Notes under the pieces: generated by a model
The model's database searches: none
Told to the model about the DNA's origin: nothing
What the model saw: only the letters and a program-made list of their open reading frames with translations
Position numbers and translations under genes: made by a program
NCBI RefSeq assembly: GCF_963678635.1
Contig: NW_026971079.1
Location: 62,001-126,000, forward strand
From: Symsagittifera roscoffensis
Taxonomy: Eukaryota > Xenacoelomorpha > Acoela > Convolutidae
Reading direction: 5' to 3'
Length of the DNA: 64,000 nucleotides
Shown here: positions 46,429 through 54,213 of the stretch, in pieces
How the letters are laid out: the number at the start of each line of letters is the position of its first letter
How positions within the stretch are numbered: the first letter of the stretch is position 1

Positions 46429-46828
46429 TTTGAAAATAATTCACGAAATTTATACGTCTTTGAAACAAACTTATCCTGATAATTCTAACCGACGCAACTA
46501 TTTTCTAGCTGCATGTTCTCTGTTTTTTGTTAGTTCTGATAACCTTAACTACGACATTTTAATTAAGTTGAGACCTTATGGTGGCTTGATTGGTATTGAT
46601 AACTCTTCCTTGGACAAATACTTGAAAAATTCCAAAATTTTACGATTGCACGCTATTTTGCACGATGCGGCCGGATTTATACACGAATTTTATCAACAGG
46701 GTCCCACGTACTGTTACATGTTGCCCTGGAACTGTAACAACAGCTTATTGGGACATTTGAGTGGAATAGCGTTCTGCCTTTTCATTAAGTTGAAAAAACC
46801 AGAAGTTTATCATTTACTAGAATGCTAG
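46394..46828 (+). CDS. Polinton left-cluster protein B, unknown
   Basis: 144 residues from an ATG inside the end of the preceding gene. It contains a hydrophobic stretch (YFLAACSLFFVSS), then LHAILHDAAGFIHEF and a Cys-containing segment (TYCYMLPWNCNNSLLGHLSGI). The HDAAGFIH segment could be a metal-binding or packed helix but matches no motif I can name. It overlaps the next ATG by seven bases. Confidence 0.55.
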   Translation: MKLQKSRVTPIDLKIIHEIYTSLKQTYPDNSNRRNYFLAACSLFFVSSDNLNYDILIKLRPYGGLIGIDNSSLDKYLKNSKILRLHAILHDAAGFIHEFYQQGPTYCYMLPWNCNNSLLGHLSGIAFCLFIKLKKPEVYHLLEC

Positions 46829-47392
46829 GCGAGAGATCAGTTGTGCTTGACGTGGAAGGCTTTCGTTACAAGAAAAACGCCTTTGTGGTTAAAGAATTAG
46901 CAATAACAACTTCAGACTACAGCGATCGACTCATTTTCCTACCTCCAGTGAATTTCAATATACTACCAAAGCTTGAACAAAAAGCTTACAACTGGTTAAC
47001 AAATTATTTACACGGTCTCCATTGGGAAAACGGTGATTATCTTTACATAAACTTGAATCAAATACTTCAGAGTTTTGTGCTGAGAAATCCCGGTGCCGTT
47101 TTTTTACGCTAAAGGAAAAGAAAAGACAGAATTTTTGGCCAAGTACTTGGACCGAAAGATTGAAAACCTAGATGATTTGGGCTGTCCTCGGGTTGAAAAC
47201 TTATATTTTAAAAATTATCCAAGTTGCAATAAACATATTCCACATTACAACTCCAGGAATCATTGTGCCCTGAAGAAAACCAAGGTTTTTTATGATTGGT
47301 TGAAAAATGAACAACAGCGAGAGATCAGCGAAAGTGGAGACATACCTATCACCAAATTCAATGCTTTGTGCGTGGATGACTCCAGAGGGTGA
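46822..47392 (+). pseudogene. Exonuclease-like (DEDD-fold) protein, frameshifted
   Basis: Starts at ATG 46822 with VVLDVEGF, the Asp-x-Glu pattern of exonuclease motif I in RNase-T/DEDD-type nucleases. It continues to WLTNYLHGLHWENGD. The frame breaks in a seven-T run (47099-47105), and the next frame continues with YAKGKEKTEFLAKYL, NLDDLGCPRVENL and HCALKKTKVFYDWL. The last block has the His of an HxAxxD motif III but Lys where Asp would be. If the fold assignment holds, the copy has both a frameshift and a missing catalytic residue. Its place in the left cluster suggests a nuclease accessory to replication. Confidence 0.4.
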
Positions 47393-47648
47393 TATTAAAA
47401 TTTCATTAACGAGAATAGAGCGTATTGATTGTAGTGGCCAAATTGTTCAGAGGAAGGAGCAAATAATAATTTCCGAAGAAGAGTTGTCTACGTTGAAGAG
47501 GTTTTTTCCAGTTATTGATCAATTTGTATACTTCCAGAGATTCAAGTTTATCAGAAATATTAGCCAGCAAGCGAGGAGTATATCTTCCCGAACTAGTCTT
47601 AGTACCCAAACGTCAGCCAGGAGCTCAGATGGATCTAAGCAGCAGTGA
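47307..47648 (+). CDS. Small Polinton protein, possibly PC4-like
   Basis: 113 residues from an ATG overlapping the end of the exonuclease-like gene in another frame. The central part (GDIKISLTRIERIDCSGQIV, then IIISEEELSTLKRFFPVID) has the strand-strand-helix spacing of PC4/p15 single-stranded-DNA-binding domains (I.I..y...G...GI.LS..E...L......I). The C terminus is Ser/Thr-rich (SSRTSLSTQTSARSS). The resemblance is weak and should be tested structurally. It overlaps the next gene by 20 bases. Confidence 0.45.
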   Translation: MNNSERSAKVETYLSPNSMLCAWMTPEGDIKISLTRIERIDCSGQIVQRKEQIIISEEELSTLKRFFPVIDQFVYFQRFKFIRNISQQARSISSRTSLSTQTSARSSDGSKQQ

Positions 47649-47811
47649 ATTGCCAGATGAGATTAAGACGATTGTGAAAGAGGATACTGTGAAGAAAATA
47701 ATGTACTACAAAAAAACTGCAAATATCCCAGCAAACTTTGTTTTAGAAATGCATGACATAAATGATAGAGATTTCACACGTTATGAAATTTTTTACTGTT
47801 CTCAAAAGTAA
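47629..47811 (+). CDS. Small Polinton protein of 60 residues, unknown
   Basis: The first ATG in this frame is at 47629, overlapping the end of the preceding gene. The product is short and charged (LPDEIKTIVKEDTVKKIMYY, LEMHDINDRDFTRYEIF) with no recognised domain. It is followed by a 72-base gap before the membrane-protein gene. Confidence 0.4.
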   Translation: MDLSSSELPDEIKTIVKEDTVKKIMYYKKTANIPANFVLEMHDINDRDFTRYEIFYCSQK

Positions 47812-47883
47812 TTTAAATTTTTACAAGCTTCATTCACAGAGAGAAAAAGTCTAACACAGTCTGTAGAACAAATAGTTTCTCAA

Positions 47884-48168
47884 ATGTCAGAAGCAACAAC
47901 AGCAGTAGATGAACCTGACGCAATATTAGTAACAGAGTTTGTTTATAACGAGACAAACAGTGAAAAAAAATCATGGAAGTTTTGTAACAATGTAACTTTG
48001 CCAAGGTCTGAAGTAGTTTTTGTTGCGCAAATGGTAGTAATTCTAATTTTACTAACTTTCTGCATTCTCAAACTTTCTTTCACTAAATTAAGTTGCGAAG
48101 AAACGTCAGTTTGGTTCTCGATTTTATCAGGCTTGGTTGGTTACGTACTACCAAACCCAAGAATATGA
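47884..48168 (+). CDS. Small two-helix membrane protein of the Polinton
   Basis: 94 residues from ATG. A polar N terminus precedes a strong transmembrane segment (VVFVAQMVVILILLTFCILKL). A conserved-looking SCEETSVWFSILSGLVGYVLPNP ending follows, giving a second hydrophobic segment with a Leu-Pro-Asn-Pro tail. Small proteins of this form sit next to the packaging ATPase in Polintons and adintoviruses. A virion-membrane or egress role is possible but unproven. Its TGA overlaps the ATPase start (ATGA at 48165-48168). Confidence 0.7.
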   Translation: MSEATTAVDEPDAILVTEFVYNETNSEKKSWKFCNNVTLPRSEVVFVAQMVVILILLTFCILKLSFTKLSCEETSVWFSILSGLVGYVLPNPRI

Positions 48169-48866
48169 ATAAAGTGATTGATACTTCGACAAGAATTTTT
48201 ATGGCGATAGTGGGACCTTCAGGATCCGGGAAAACTGAGTTAATTTTGAAACTTCTGATGGGAAATACTTTTTACCCTAAATTTGGAACCGTTCTATATC
48301 TTTACAAAGAGATGCAACCTGCATTCTCAGAAAAAGTGTCTTCTCGCGAAGTGAATGTGGAGTTCAAGAAATTCGACGGATTCGAATCTGTGAGAAAATT
48401 AGAAAATGTTCTTCTAGTTTTCGATGATTCATGTGAAGACATCTATAATGACAAGGAATTTGTTAGGTTAGCGACAGCGGGTAGACATAGAGGGATAGAT
48501 GTAATATATGTAAAGCATAACTTGTTTCAACAAAGTCGATGGTCGCGTACGATTGATTTGAACACTTCACACATCATTCTGTTCAAATCGCCTCGCGACG
48601 TTCAGCAACTAGATCTACTAGGAAGACAATTGAATGTATCAAAATTTTTGAGAAACTGTTACGAATTAGCTACCAGAGACTCTTTTGGACATCTTCTAAT
48701 CGACTTGGACCCCCGTACATCAGATTGTTTGAGATATTGTTCAAATATCACACCACCTGGGCCAACAGTTTTTTATTTACCCTTATCTGAAGCAGAAACT
48801 ACTCCAATCACAAATGAAAAAGAAAAACTTATCTATTCTGCGGCATATGGTACAACTGAAACCTGA
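48165..48866 (+). CDS. FtsK/A32-type DNA-packaging ATPase
   Basis: 233 residues from the ATG at 48165. A longer frame to 48093 lacks an ATG and overlaps the membrane gene. Walker A is GPSGSGKT at about residues 17-24 and Walker B is VLLVFDDS near residue 85. Downstream, TAGRHRGIDVIYVKHNLF and HIILFKSPRD match the sensor-type blocks of the A32-like genome-packaging ATPases of Polintons and related viruses. It would pump DNA into the capsid made by the capsid proteins encoded downstream. The frame is intact with all nucleotide-binding residues present. Confidence 0.92.
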   Translation: MNKVIDTSTRIFMAIVGPSGSGKTELILKLLMGNTFYPKFGTVLYLYKEMQPAFSEKVSSREVNVEFKKFDGFESVRKLENVLLVFDDSCEDIYNDKEFVRLATAGRHRGIDVIYVKHNLFQQSRWSRTIDLNTSHIILFKSPRDVQQLDLLGRQLNVSKFLRNCYELATRDSFGHLLIDLDPRTSDCLRYCSNITPPGPTVFYLPLSEAETTPITNEKEKLIYSAAYGTTET

Positions 48867-49119
48867 CCAGCTAAGAAGATTAATTAGAAAAACTTCAAAT
48901 CGTGAGATCATAACACTTATTTGTGAATGTTTGCTCAATGTAGTCAATGGAAACGTACCCGTTAAAATCGCAAACATCGAACAATTCGAGACAGCATACA
49001 AATACTTAATAACTCCAAAAACCAGTGCTGTCAAAAAACGTGCGATTATTTTAAGTAAAGAAGGCTTCCATTTAGTTCGACAAATACTTTATTTTTGTTA
49101 CAAGTACCTCACAACTTAA
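48814..49119 (+). CDS. Small basic conserved Polinton protein
   Basis: 101 residues from ATG 48814, overlapping the ATPase end by 53 bases. Contains LKPDQLRRLIRKTSNREIITLICECLLNVVNGNVPV, matching a recurring Polinton-associated block (ICEC.LNV..GNVP). A Lys/Arg-rich C-terminal part ends VKKRAIILSKEGF...RQILYF. Function is unknown; the basic charge would suit a DNA- or virion-associated role. Identification rests on recall of similar proteins found beside Polinton ATPases. Confidence 0.6.
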   Translation: MKKKNLSILRHMVQLKPDQLRRLIRKTSNREIITLICECLLNVVNGNVPVKIANIEQFETAYKYLITPKTSAVKKRAIILSKEGFHLVRQILYFCYKYLTT

Positions 49120-49121
49120 CG

Positions 49122-49979
49122 ATGACTGCTGAAGAATTCATTCTAATTCCGAAACACTTATATGTTAAAGAGCAGCCACATGCTGCACGTGTTCTTCATG
49201 ATAATAATATTAAACATAAAAATGCTCAACTGTCCTATCTTAACCGGCTTAGACCCCAATTACTTCCACAAACTAGTAAGACTACTGCAACGAAGGAAAC
49301 ATTTACGGATAATGTTGAGCCCCAACAAGAACAGCTTAAACTGTTAACGGACGATGAAGAAGTACCGGTCGAACGTGTTAAAGACGAAATACTAGAAGAG
49401 AAACACAATAGACAGACCGAAAGGATTTTAGCACAGTTACAAGTTTTAGAAGACAAAAAATTTGTTAGAGCAAAAATCGTACTTGAAATCATAGAAAATT
49501 CAGAAAGAGTAACCATAAACCGTGACAATGAGGTGATATATGTAGATAAAGTACCAACAGGACTTAAAGCTACAATATTTTTATACGACATACAACAACC
49601 AACGAAAAAATTACACAATCCGGCGTTCATTAACATTTTAACTGCTCTCAACTTGAATGAAAACCTGGTAATAAATCGAAATGCCAAACACGCGGTTCAG
49701 TCAGCGCCTATTAACGCTCAAGAGAAACGAGAACCCGGACTCTCAAGAACCCGCTCAACGTCGCCCACTTGGCAGGAAAAAAGTAGTACAAACCTTAAGA
49801 GAAGTAAAAAACACAAACGAAAAAGTCTCAGCGGTAATAGAAAAACCCAAAACCAAAAACGTGAAAAAGAGTCAGTAGAAGGCTCTGACTCATACGGAAC
49901 GCCCCATAACGATTCAGATTCTCCAACGTCAGAAAAGACGAAGGCGCAAACGAAACAATGGGAAAATTACCAAGATTGA
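49122..49979 (+). CDS. Polinton conserved protein upstream of integrase (coiled-coil, basic tail)
   Basis: 285 residues from ATG 49122, two bases after the preceding stop. N terminus: AEEFILIPKHLYVKEQPHA and AQLSYLNRLRP. The middle is an acidic, helical stretch (EEVPVERVKDEILEEKHN). Then a folded block, KKFVRAKIVLEIIEN ... IFLYDIQQPTKKLHNPAF, and a Lys/Arg/Ser-rich disordered tail. Similar proteins precede integrase in other animal Polintons; the function is not established. The last 300 bases overlap a second frame (from ATG 49681) that probably belongs to integrase. Confidence 0.6.
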   Translation: MTAEEFILIPKHLYVKEQPHAARVLHDNNIKHKNAQLSYLNRLRPQLLPQTSKTTATKETFTDNVEPQQEQLKLLTDDEEVPVERVKDEILEEKHNRQTERILAQLQVLEDKKFVRAKIVLEIIENSERVTINRDNEVIYVDKVPTGLKATIFLYDIQQPTKKLHNPAFINILTALNLNENLVINRNAKHAVQSAPINAQEKREPGLSRTRSTSPTWQEKSSTNLKRSKKHKRKSLSGNRKTQNQKREKESVEGSDSYGTPHNDSDSPTSEKTKAQTKQWENYQD

Positions 49980-50901
49980 AGAAAAATTGTTGAAAACTAA
50001 ATACAGTGACAAAGGTCCCGCGTTATTTGGTAGTGTGAACAACTTGATAAAAGCAAGCAATTTGTCGCGAAAGAAAGTTAAACATTTCCTTCATACTGAA
50101 CCTGCTTACACAAAATATCGAACTGTGATCCGAAAAACGCCGCGACTCAAGGTCATAGTTTACGATATCGACGAAATCTGGTCATTAGATCTGGCCTTTG
50201 TTGATAAACTTGCCCAGTACAACCATGATGTTAAGTATCTGCTTGTTGCAGTTGACTGCATGTCCCGCTATCTCAGAGTGCAACCCTTGAAATCAAAGTA
50301 TGCTACTACAACAGCAGAAGCGTTCAAACTAATGATAACGACAAAACAACCGGAAAAAGTATGAGTGGACAAGGGCACAGAGTTTAAAGGGTCCTTCGAA
50401 GCATTATGTAAAAAGAAAGGCATAAACACATTTAGCACAGAGAGCGAGAAAAAGTCCGCATTCGCTGAGAGAAATATCCGTTCCTTGAAAAATCTTATTT
50501 ATAAGTACTTGGAGGATAAATGGACTTACTCATACATTGACAAATTGCAAGATTTTGTCAATGCAATTAATTCGAGAACAAATCGTGTCACAAATCTTGC
50601 ACCAAATAAAGTAACTAAAAAAGATGTTCCTCGCCTGATTTCATTAAGAGCAGAACAGTCTTTGAAGTTAGTTCGACGTCCAAAGCTTTATGTTGGTGAT
50701 TATGTTAGACTTGCCAAAGTAGACATACGTTTTCGCAAGGGTTACAAACAATCGTTCACCGATGAAGTGTTTGAAGTTTTTGACATACCAACACGAAATC
50801 CCCCAACATACAATTTGATTGATTCTAACAGAGAACCGATTGAGGGAAAATTTTACGAGTCTGAACTGATTCGCGTTCTGGAGAAGGACAATCATGACTG
50901 A
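49681..50901 (+). pseudogene. Retroviral-type (c-integrase) DDE integrase of the Polinton, two nonsense codons
   Basis: The only ATG in this frame ahead of the catalytic core is at 49681, inside the preceding gene. The frame is then stopped by TAG at 49876-49878 and again by TGA at 50362-50364. Catalytic residues are readable: Asp at 50188 (WSLDLAF), Asp at 50368 (VDKGTEF, directly after the TGA) and Glu at 50467 (SAFAERNIRSL). The C terminus (LYVGDYVRLAKVDIRFRKGYKQSF ... YESELIRVL) resembles the SH3/chromo-like end of these integrases. It would catalyse insertion with 6 bp target duplication. With two stops this copy cannot make full-length enzyme. Confidence 0.85.
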
Positions 50902-51787
50902 GGGCACTTCCGACAGCCTTTTCACCCATAATGTTCCCCCTTCCTTCACAATTACCCTAGTTTCATCTGCATCAATGAACGTTTTTAAAGATAACACTCT
51001 GGCCAACTTCAAAAATCTCCTGAGTGAAGAAATAAATTTGCAAGGTGAATGGAGAGTAGCAGTTACAGAAATTACCTTCCCTACTCAGATAAACAACGTA
51101 ACTGACAACAACATTGTGTACTACAAAAAAGATCGGGTTATAGCAAGCATGAAAGTTGAGAAAGACAAGATTTCCAGACCTTACCTTGGAGAAACAGCAA
51201 AAATAACAAAAGGAGAATATACGAGCATTGATCAAATACTGGACGAGATTCGTCGAAAGACAGAATTAGAGAAAATGGATTACGTAATAGATCCAATAAC
51301 CAAACATCTTTCCTTATGGCTGCATTATTGGGAAGGTATAACTTTTTCAAGCCCGCAAATTCCTAGTCTACTTGGATTCAAAGGCGTCAGAGATGGAACT
51401 GGTTATCATATAGGTTACAAACAAGGAAGCACGAAACATAGCACATTCTCTACCCAAGATCTTATTGCTGACTATCCCGTTGATGTATGCGCTGGTACTC
51501 AGCTTATGTTTATTTATCTGGACATAATTCATTATCAAATAGTCGGAGACACAAAAGCACCCCTTTTACGAGTCATTGATACAAATCGTCGAGTGAAAAA
51601 CGGTTACGCATGTACAATTGAACCGAATCATCGTAAAGTGTTTAGTAATTTGGATTTTAAAAAACTTTTGGTCAATAATATTTCCAATATTTCTGTGAAC
51701 TTGCGCACAGAAACTGGAGGACTTGTTCCTTTCGCTGGAGGGGGAAAAGTTGTTCTGACTTTGAAATTTCAAAAGTTTAGCAATTGA
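50894..51787 (+). CDS. Penton-like minor capsid protein of the Polinton
   Basis: 297 residues from ATG 50894, overlapping the integrase stop by eight bases. It contains SFTITLVSSASMNVFKDNTLANF and GEWRVAVTEITFP, then in the second half HYQIVGDTKAPLLRVID, the most recognisable block of Polinton minor capsid (single jelly-roll, penton) proteins. Its place just before the major capsid gene fits. The frame is intact. It would occupy the vertices of an icosahedral capsid. Confidence 0.85.
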   Translation: MTEGTSDSLFTHNVPPSFTITLVSSASMNVFKDNTLANFKNLLSEEINLQGEWRVAVTEITFPTQINNVTDNNIVYYKKDRVIASMKVEKDKISRPYLGETAKITKGEYTSIDQILDEIRRKTELEKMDYVIDPITKHLSLWLHYWEGITFSSPQIPSLLGFKGVRDGTGYHIGYKQGSTKHSTFSTQDLIADYPVDVCAGTQLMFIYLDIIHYQIVGDTKAPLLRVIDTNRRVKNGYACTIEPNHRKVFSNLDFKKLLVNNISNISVNLRTETGGLVPFAGGGKVVLTLKFQKFSN

Positions 51788-51792
51788 TCAAA

Positions 51793-52200
51793 ATGGATTC
51801 ATATTACCACAACCAAGCAAACCTACCACATTTCTCGGGGCATTATAGACAACGAGGCAGTGGCTTCGGTGCATTAGCCTTGGGAATAGGAAGAGTCGCA
51901 CTTCCACTGGCTCAAAAAATTGTGATACCCGCGGCTAAAAAAATCGGAAAAGAACTACTTCTTCAGGCAGCTCCAGAACTGATAGAAGTTGCAACAAAAA
52001 GAAAAAGTCCTAAGCAGGCACTCAAAAGCACCGTTAGAAAAACAATCAAAAAGCAAGTAGGAGGAGGAAGTAGATCTCGGAAAAGTCATCCGAAAAGAAC
52101 GACGGCGTTTAAACGAAAAACGAGACGCGTCATTCCCAGAAAACGAATAGCACAGAGAAGTCGCTCCGATTTCTTTACAAGGGTTAAAAATGATTTCTAA
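51793..52200 (+). CDS. Gly-rich amphipathic, Arg/Lys-rich virion protein candidate (pVI/pX-like)
   Basis: 135 residues from ATG 51793 (the frame opens upstream without an ATG). N terminus: YRQRGSGFGALALGIGRVAL, then a hydrophobic/amphipathic helix region (PLAQKIVIPAAKKIGKELL). The C terminus is very basic (RSRKSHPKRTTAFKRKTRR). Proteins of this pattern lie between the two capsid genes of Polintons and are compared with adenovirus core or membrane-lytic proteins. That comparison is inference. It overlaps the major capsid start by 11 bases. Confidence 0.65.
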   Translation: MDSYYHNQANLPHFSGHYRQRGSGFGALALGIGRVALPLAQKIVIPAAKKIGKELLLQAAPELIEVATKRKSPKQALKSTVRKTIKKQVGGGSRSRKSHPKRTTAFKRKTRRVIPRKRIAQRSRSDFFTRVKNDF

Positions 52201-53506
52201 TTTAATCCCGAGTGAAGCAACTCACAGCTCCTTGGACTTATTTGAGAAACCGCCTTTACTTGTCACTTTTGAAAATGCATTCACCCAAAAAATTGGACCT
52301 TCCTACTCTCCTGATGGTCCTATGCTTGAGTTTGAAGTACTCGGCGACAGAAATAATTTCATCGATCTTCAACGTACTCGTTTGGAAATAGTTGCACGAA
52401 TTGTTCGAAGCAATGGAAACGTGCTTCGAACGCATGCTACAGAGGCGGCAAACAGAGATACGCCGTATTTTGTTAACAATCCTTTATCTTCATTATTTTC
52501 TGAGTGTACACTGTCTCTGAATGGTGAAAAAATATCAACTACCAATGCTAATTTTGCCCATAAAAGCTTTATTGAGACCGAGTTTTCATACGGTAATGAT
52601 GCCAAGAAAACATGGTTGGCTTGTCAAGGTTATTATTATGAAGAAAATCCATCAGCCATTGACGGTGCTGGAAGGAGAGCTGATGATGTTACGGAGCGTA
52701 AAGGTCTCGTTGCGGCCTCGAGCGAGCTGAAGCTATTTGGTAAAATTGCTTGCGACTTTTTGTCGTGTGACAAGCATCTACTTAGCGGTGTGACAATAAG
52801 ATTGTCTCTTAGACGTTCTCCTAATGATTTTGTTGTCATATCTGAAGATGCAGCTAAACACTACAAGGTCCAAATAATCGAAGCTAACCTCTATGTCAGA
52901 AAGATGACTGTGACTGACTATGTTCTCTCATCAATAGAAAAAACTTTGTTGAAGAACCCGGCAATTTACAATTACATCGAAGTAGTACCAAAAACGTTTC
53001 TCGCAACTGCAGGAGTACAAAGCTGGCGACAAGAGGATGTTTTTGCAAAAGAACCTGTTCGAAGAATGATAGTAGCAATGAGCATAAACGAAGCATATTT
53101 GGGTACTAATAGAACAAACCCTTTTCATTACCAGAAATTTGGGTTGAATGAGATCATTGTGTACAGAAACGGTCTACCCATTGCCGGAACTCCCATCTCA
53201 ACATCAGACAATAAAAGAATTTATTACAATACGCTTGAGGCTCTTGATTTTGTTTTAAACACTAGTCATGGAATCAGTCTCGCTAATTATGATAATCATT
53301 ATATTATGGCTTTTGATCTCACGTCTACTCAGGAGGCTTCACACGATTTTATTCATCCTGAATTGACCAATTGCACTATTTCGCTCGAACTCAAGTTTGA
53401 CGCAGGTCTCGGTAATAACGTCGAGTTATTGTTTATGGGAGAGCGTGCATCAACAGTTTATGTGCGTTCAGATAGAAAAATTACCAAAAACACTCTTATG
53501 ACCTAA
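52190..53506 (+). CDS. Major capsid protein (double jelly-roll) of the Polinton
   Basis: 438 residues from ATG 52190. The N-terminal block DLFEKPPLLVTFENAF leads to YSPDGPMLEFEVLGD, NFIDLQRTRLEIVARI and NNPLSSLFSECTLSLNGEKI. This is the pattern of Polinton major capsid proteins (phe-glu-pro-pro start, then iDL..t.L and lNG..i blocks). The length (about 440) is short but similar to invertebrate members. It is preceded by the penton-like and basic proteins and followed by the protease, the expected morphogenesis block. The frame is intact. Confidence 0.85.
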   Translation: MISNLIPSEATHSSLDLFEKPPLLVTFENAFTQKIGPSYSPDGPMLEFEVLGDRNNFIDLQRTRLEIVARIVRSNGNVLRTHATEAANRDTPYFVNNPLSSLFSECTLSLNGEKISTTNANFAHKSFIETEFSYGNDAKKTWLACQGYYYEENPSAIDGAGRRADDVTERKGLVAASSELKLFGKIACDFLSCDKHLLSGVTIRLSLRRSPNDFVVISEDAAKHYKVQIIEANLYVRKMTVTDYVLSSIEKTLLKNPAIYNYIEVVPKTFLATAGVQSWRQEDVFAKEPVRRMIVAMSINEAYLGTNRTNPFHYQKFGLNEIIVYRNGLPIAGTPISTSDNKRIYYNTLEALDFVLNTSHGISLANYDNHYIMAFDLTSTQEASHDFIHPELTNCTISLELKFDAGLGNNVELLFMGERASTVYVRSDRKITKNTLMT

Positions 53507-53951
53507 GATAGACATAGATAATCTTCAACTAGTAGAAATTATTAACCGTTGTAAACATTTGAAACATCGCTTTAGAGGTGTTTTTCCGGCAGATTTGCCA
53601 TGCTCTTCAGTACTGAAAAACGATAATACGTTCATGATTATGAATGCCTCACCATCGGATCAACCTGGAACCCACTGGTTGCTTTTTGCTCAAGCTGGAG
53701 GACAGATATTCTTCGCAGATCCTCTAGGTAAACGATTATGTGATTATCCCCTCGTGTACAAGAATATGCGACGTACAATTCACGAGGGAAATCAACTACT
53801 GTTGAAAAAACCAATACAATCAGCTGATTCAGTGTTATGCGGACTTTATTGTATTTATGTTGCTCATGTTATAATTACAAACAAATTTCCAATAGGTTTC
53901 AAACTTAATGATCATGATTTCATAAGATTTGCCAAACATATGTTATTCTAA
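53504..53951 (+). pseudogene. Adenain-like (Ulp1/C5 family) cysteine protease, no ATG start
   Basis: The frame opens just after a stop at 53499-53501 and overlaps the major capsid end. It contains FRGVFPADLPC, the catalytic His in GTHWLLF, Asp in FFADPLG and Cys in SVLCGLYCIYVAHV, the C5-type His-Asp-Cys triad. No ATG exists before the conserved N-terminal block. The first in-frame Met is after it, within FMIMNASP. Either the start codon mutated (ATA codons occupy the likely site near 53508-53516) or initiation is non-canonical. The enzyme would process capsid and core proteins. Confidence 0.75.
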
Positions 53952-54047
53952 AATAATTTATTGATGTTTTTGTAAAATTTATAAATTCGTATTTTTTTCA
54001 ATTCATTCTTATTAACAACAAAGTTTTTTTCTGCAAGTTTATGTGAA

Positions 54048-54161
54048 CCGCGAAAAGTTTCATATCAAGTCCTTCGAAATATTAAGGCATGGCCGTTTGG
54101 TTTAAGGGGCAATAGCTAACCCGGCGTTGCTCGTCGCTACGCTCCTTGGGAACGCCTCCCG
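54048..54161 (+). repeat. Left arm of the internal inverted repeat
   Basis: Runs from CCGCGAAAAGTTTCATATCA to GGGAACGCCTCCCG. It carries GGCGTT (54123-54128) and AACGCC (54151-54156), which can pair as a 6 bp stem around a 22-base loop with TCGTCGCTACG, so each arm has its own small hairpin. Confidence 0.9.
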
Positions 54162-54213
54162 CTTGTGTAGTAACATTTTTTTTTGATATACAAGAGCGAA
54201 AGAAAACCAATAT

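Noticed and set aside
47515-47628. An N-terminal extension of the 60-residue protein from TTG 47515
   Set aside because: No ATG exists in the extension and it overlaps the preceding gene's coding sequence; the ATG at 47629 is preferred.
48093-48164. A longer ATPase starting at TTG 48093
   Set aside because: TTG is not a usual eukaryotic start, and the ATG at 48165 sits just before the Walker A strand with an ATGA overlap. The same reasoning moved other starts to ATG (49122, 51793, 47629).
54048-54161. tRNA-like or rRNA-like sequence in the GC-rich inverted repeat
   Set aside because: It has only a simple 6 bp stem and no cloverleaf or anticodon arm, and its exact inverted partner marks it as a repeat arm.
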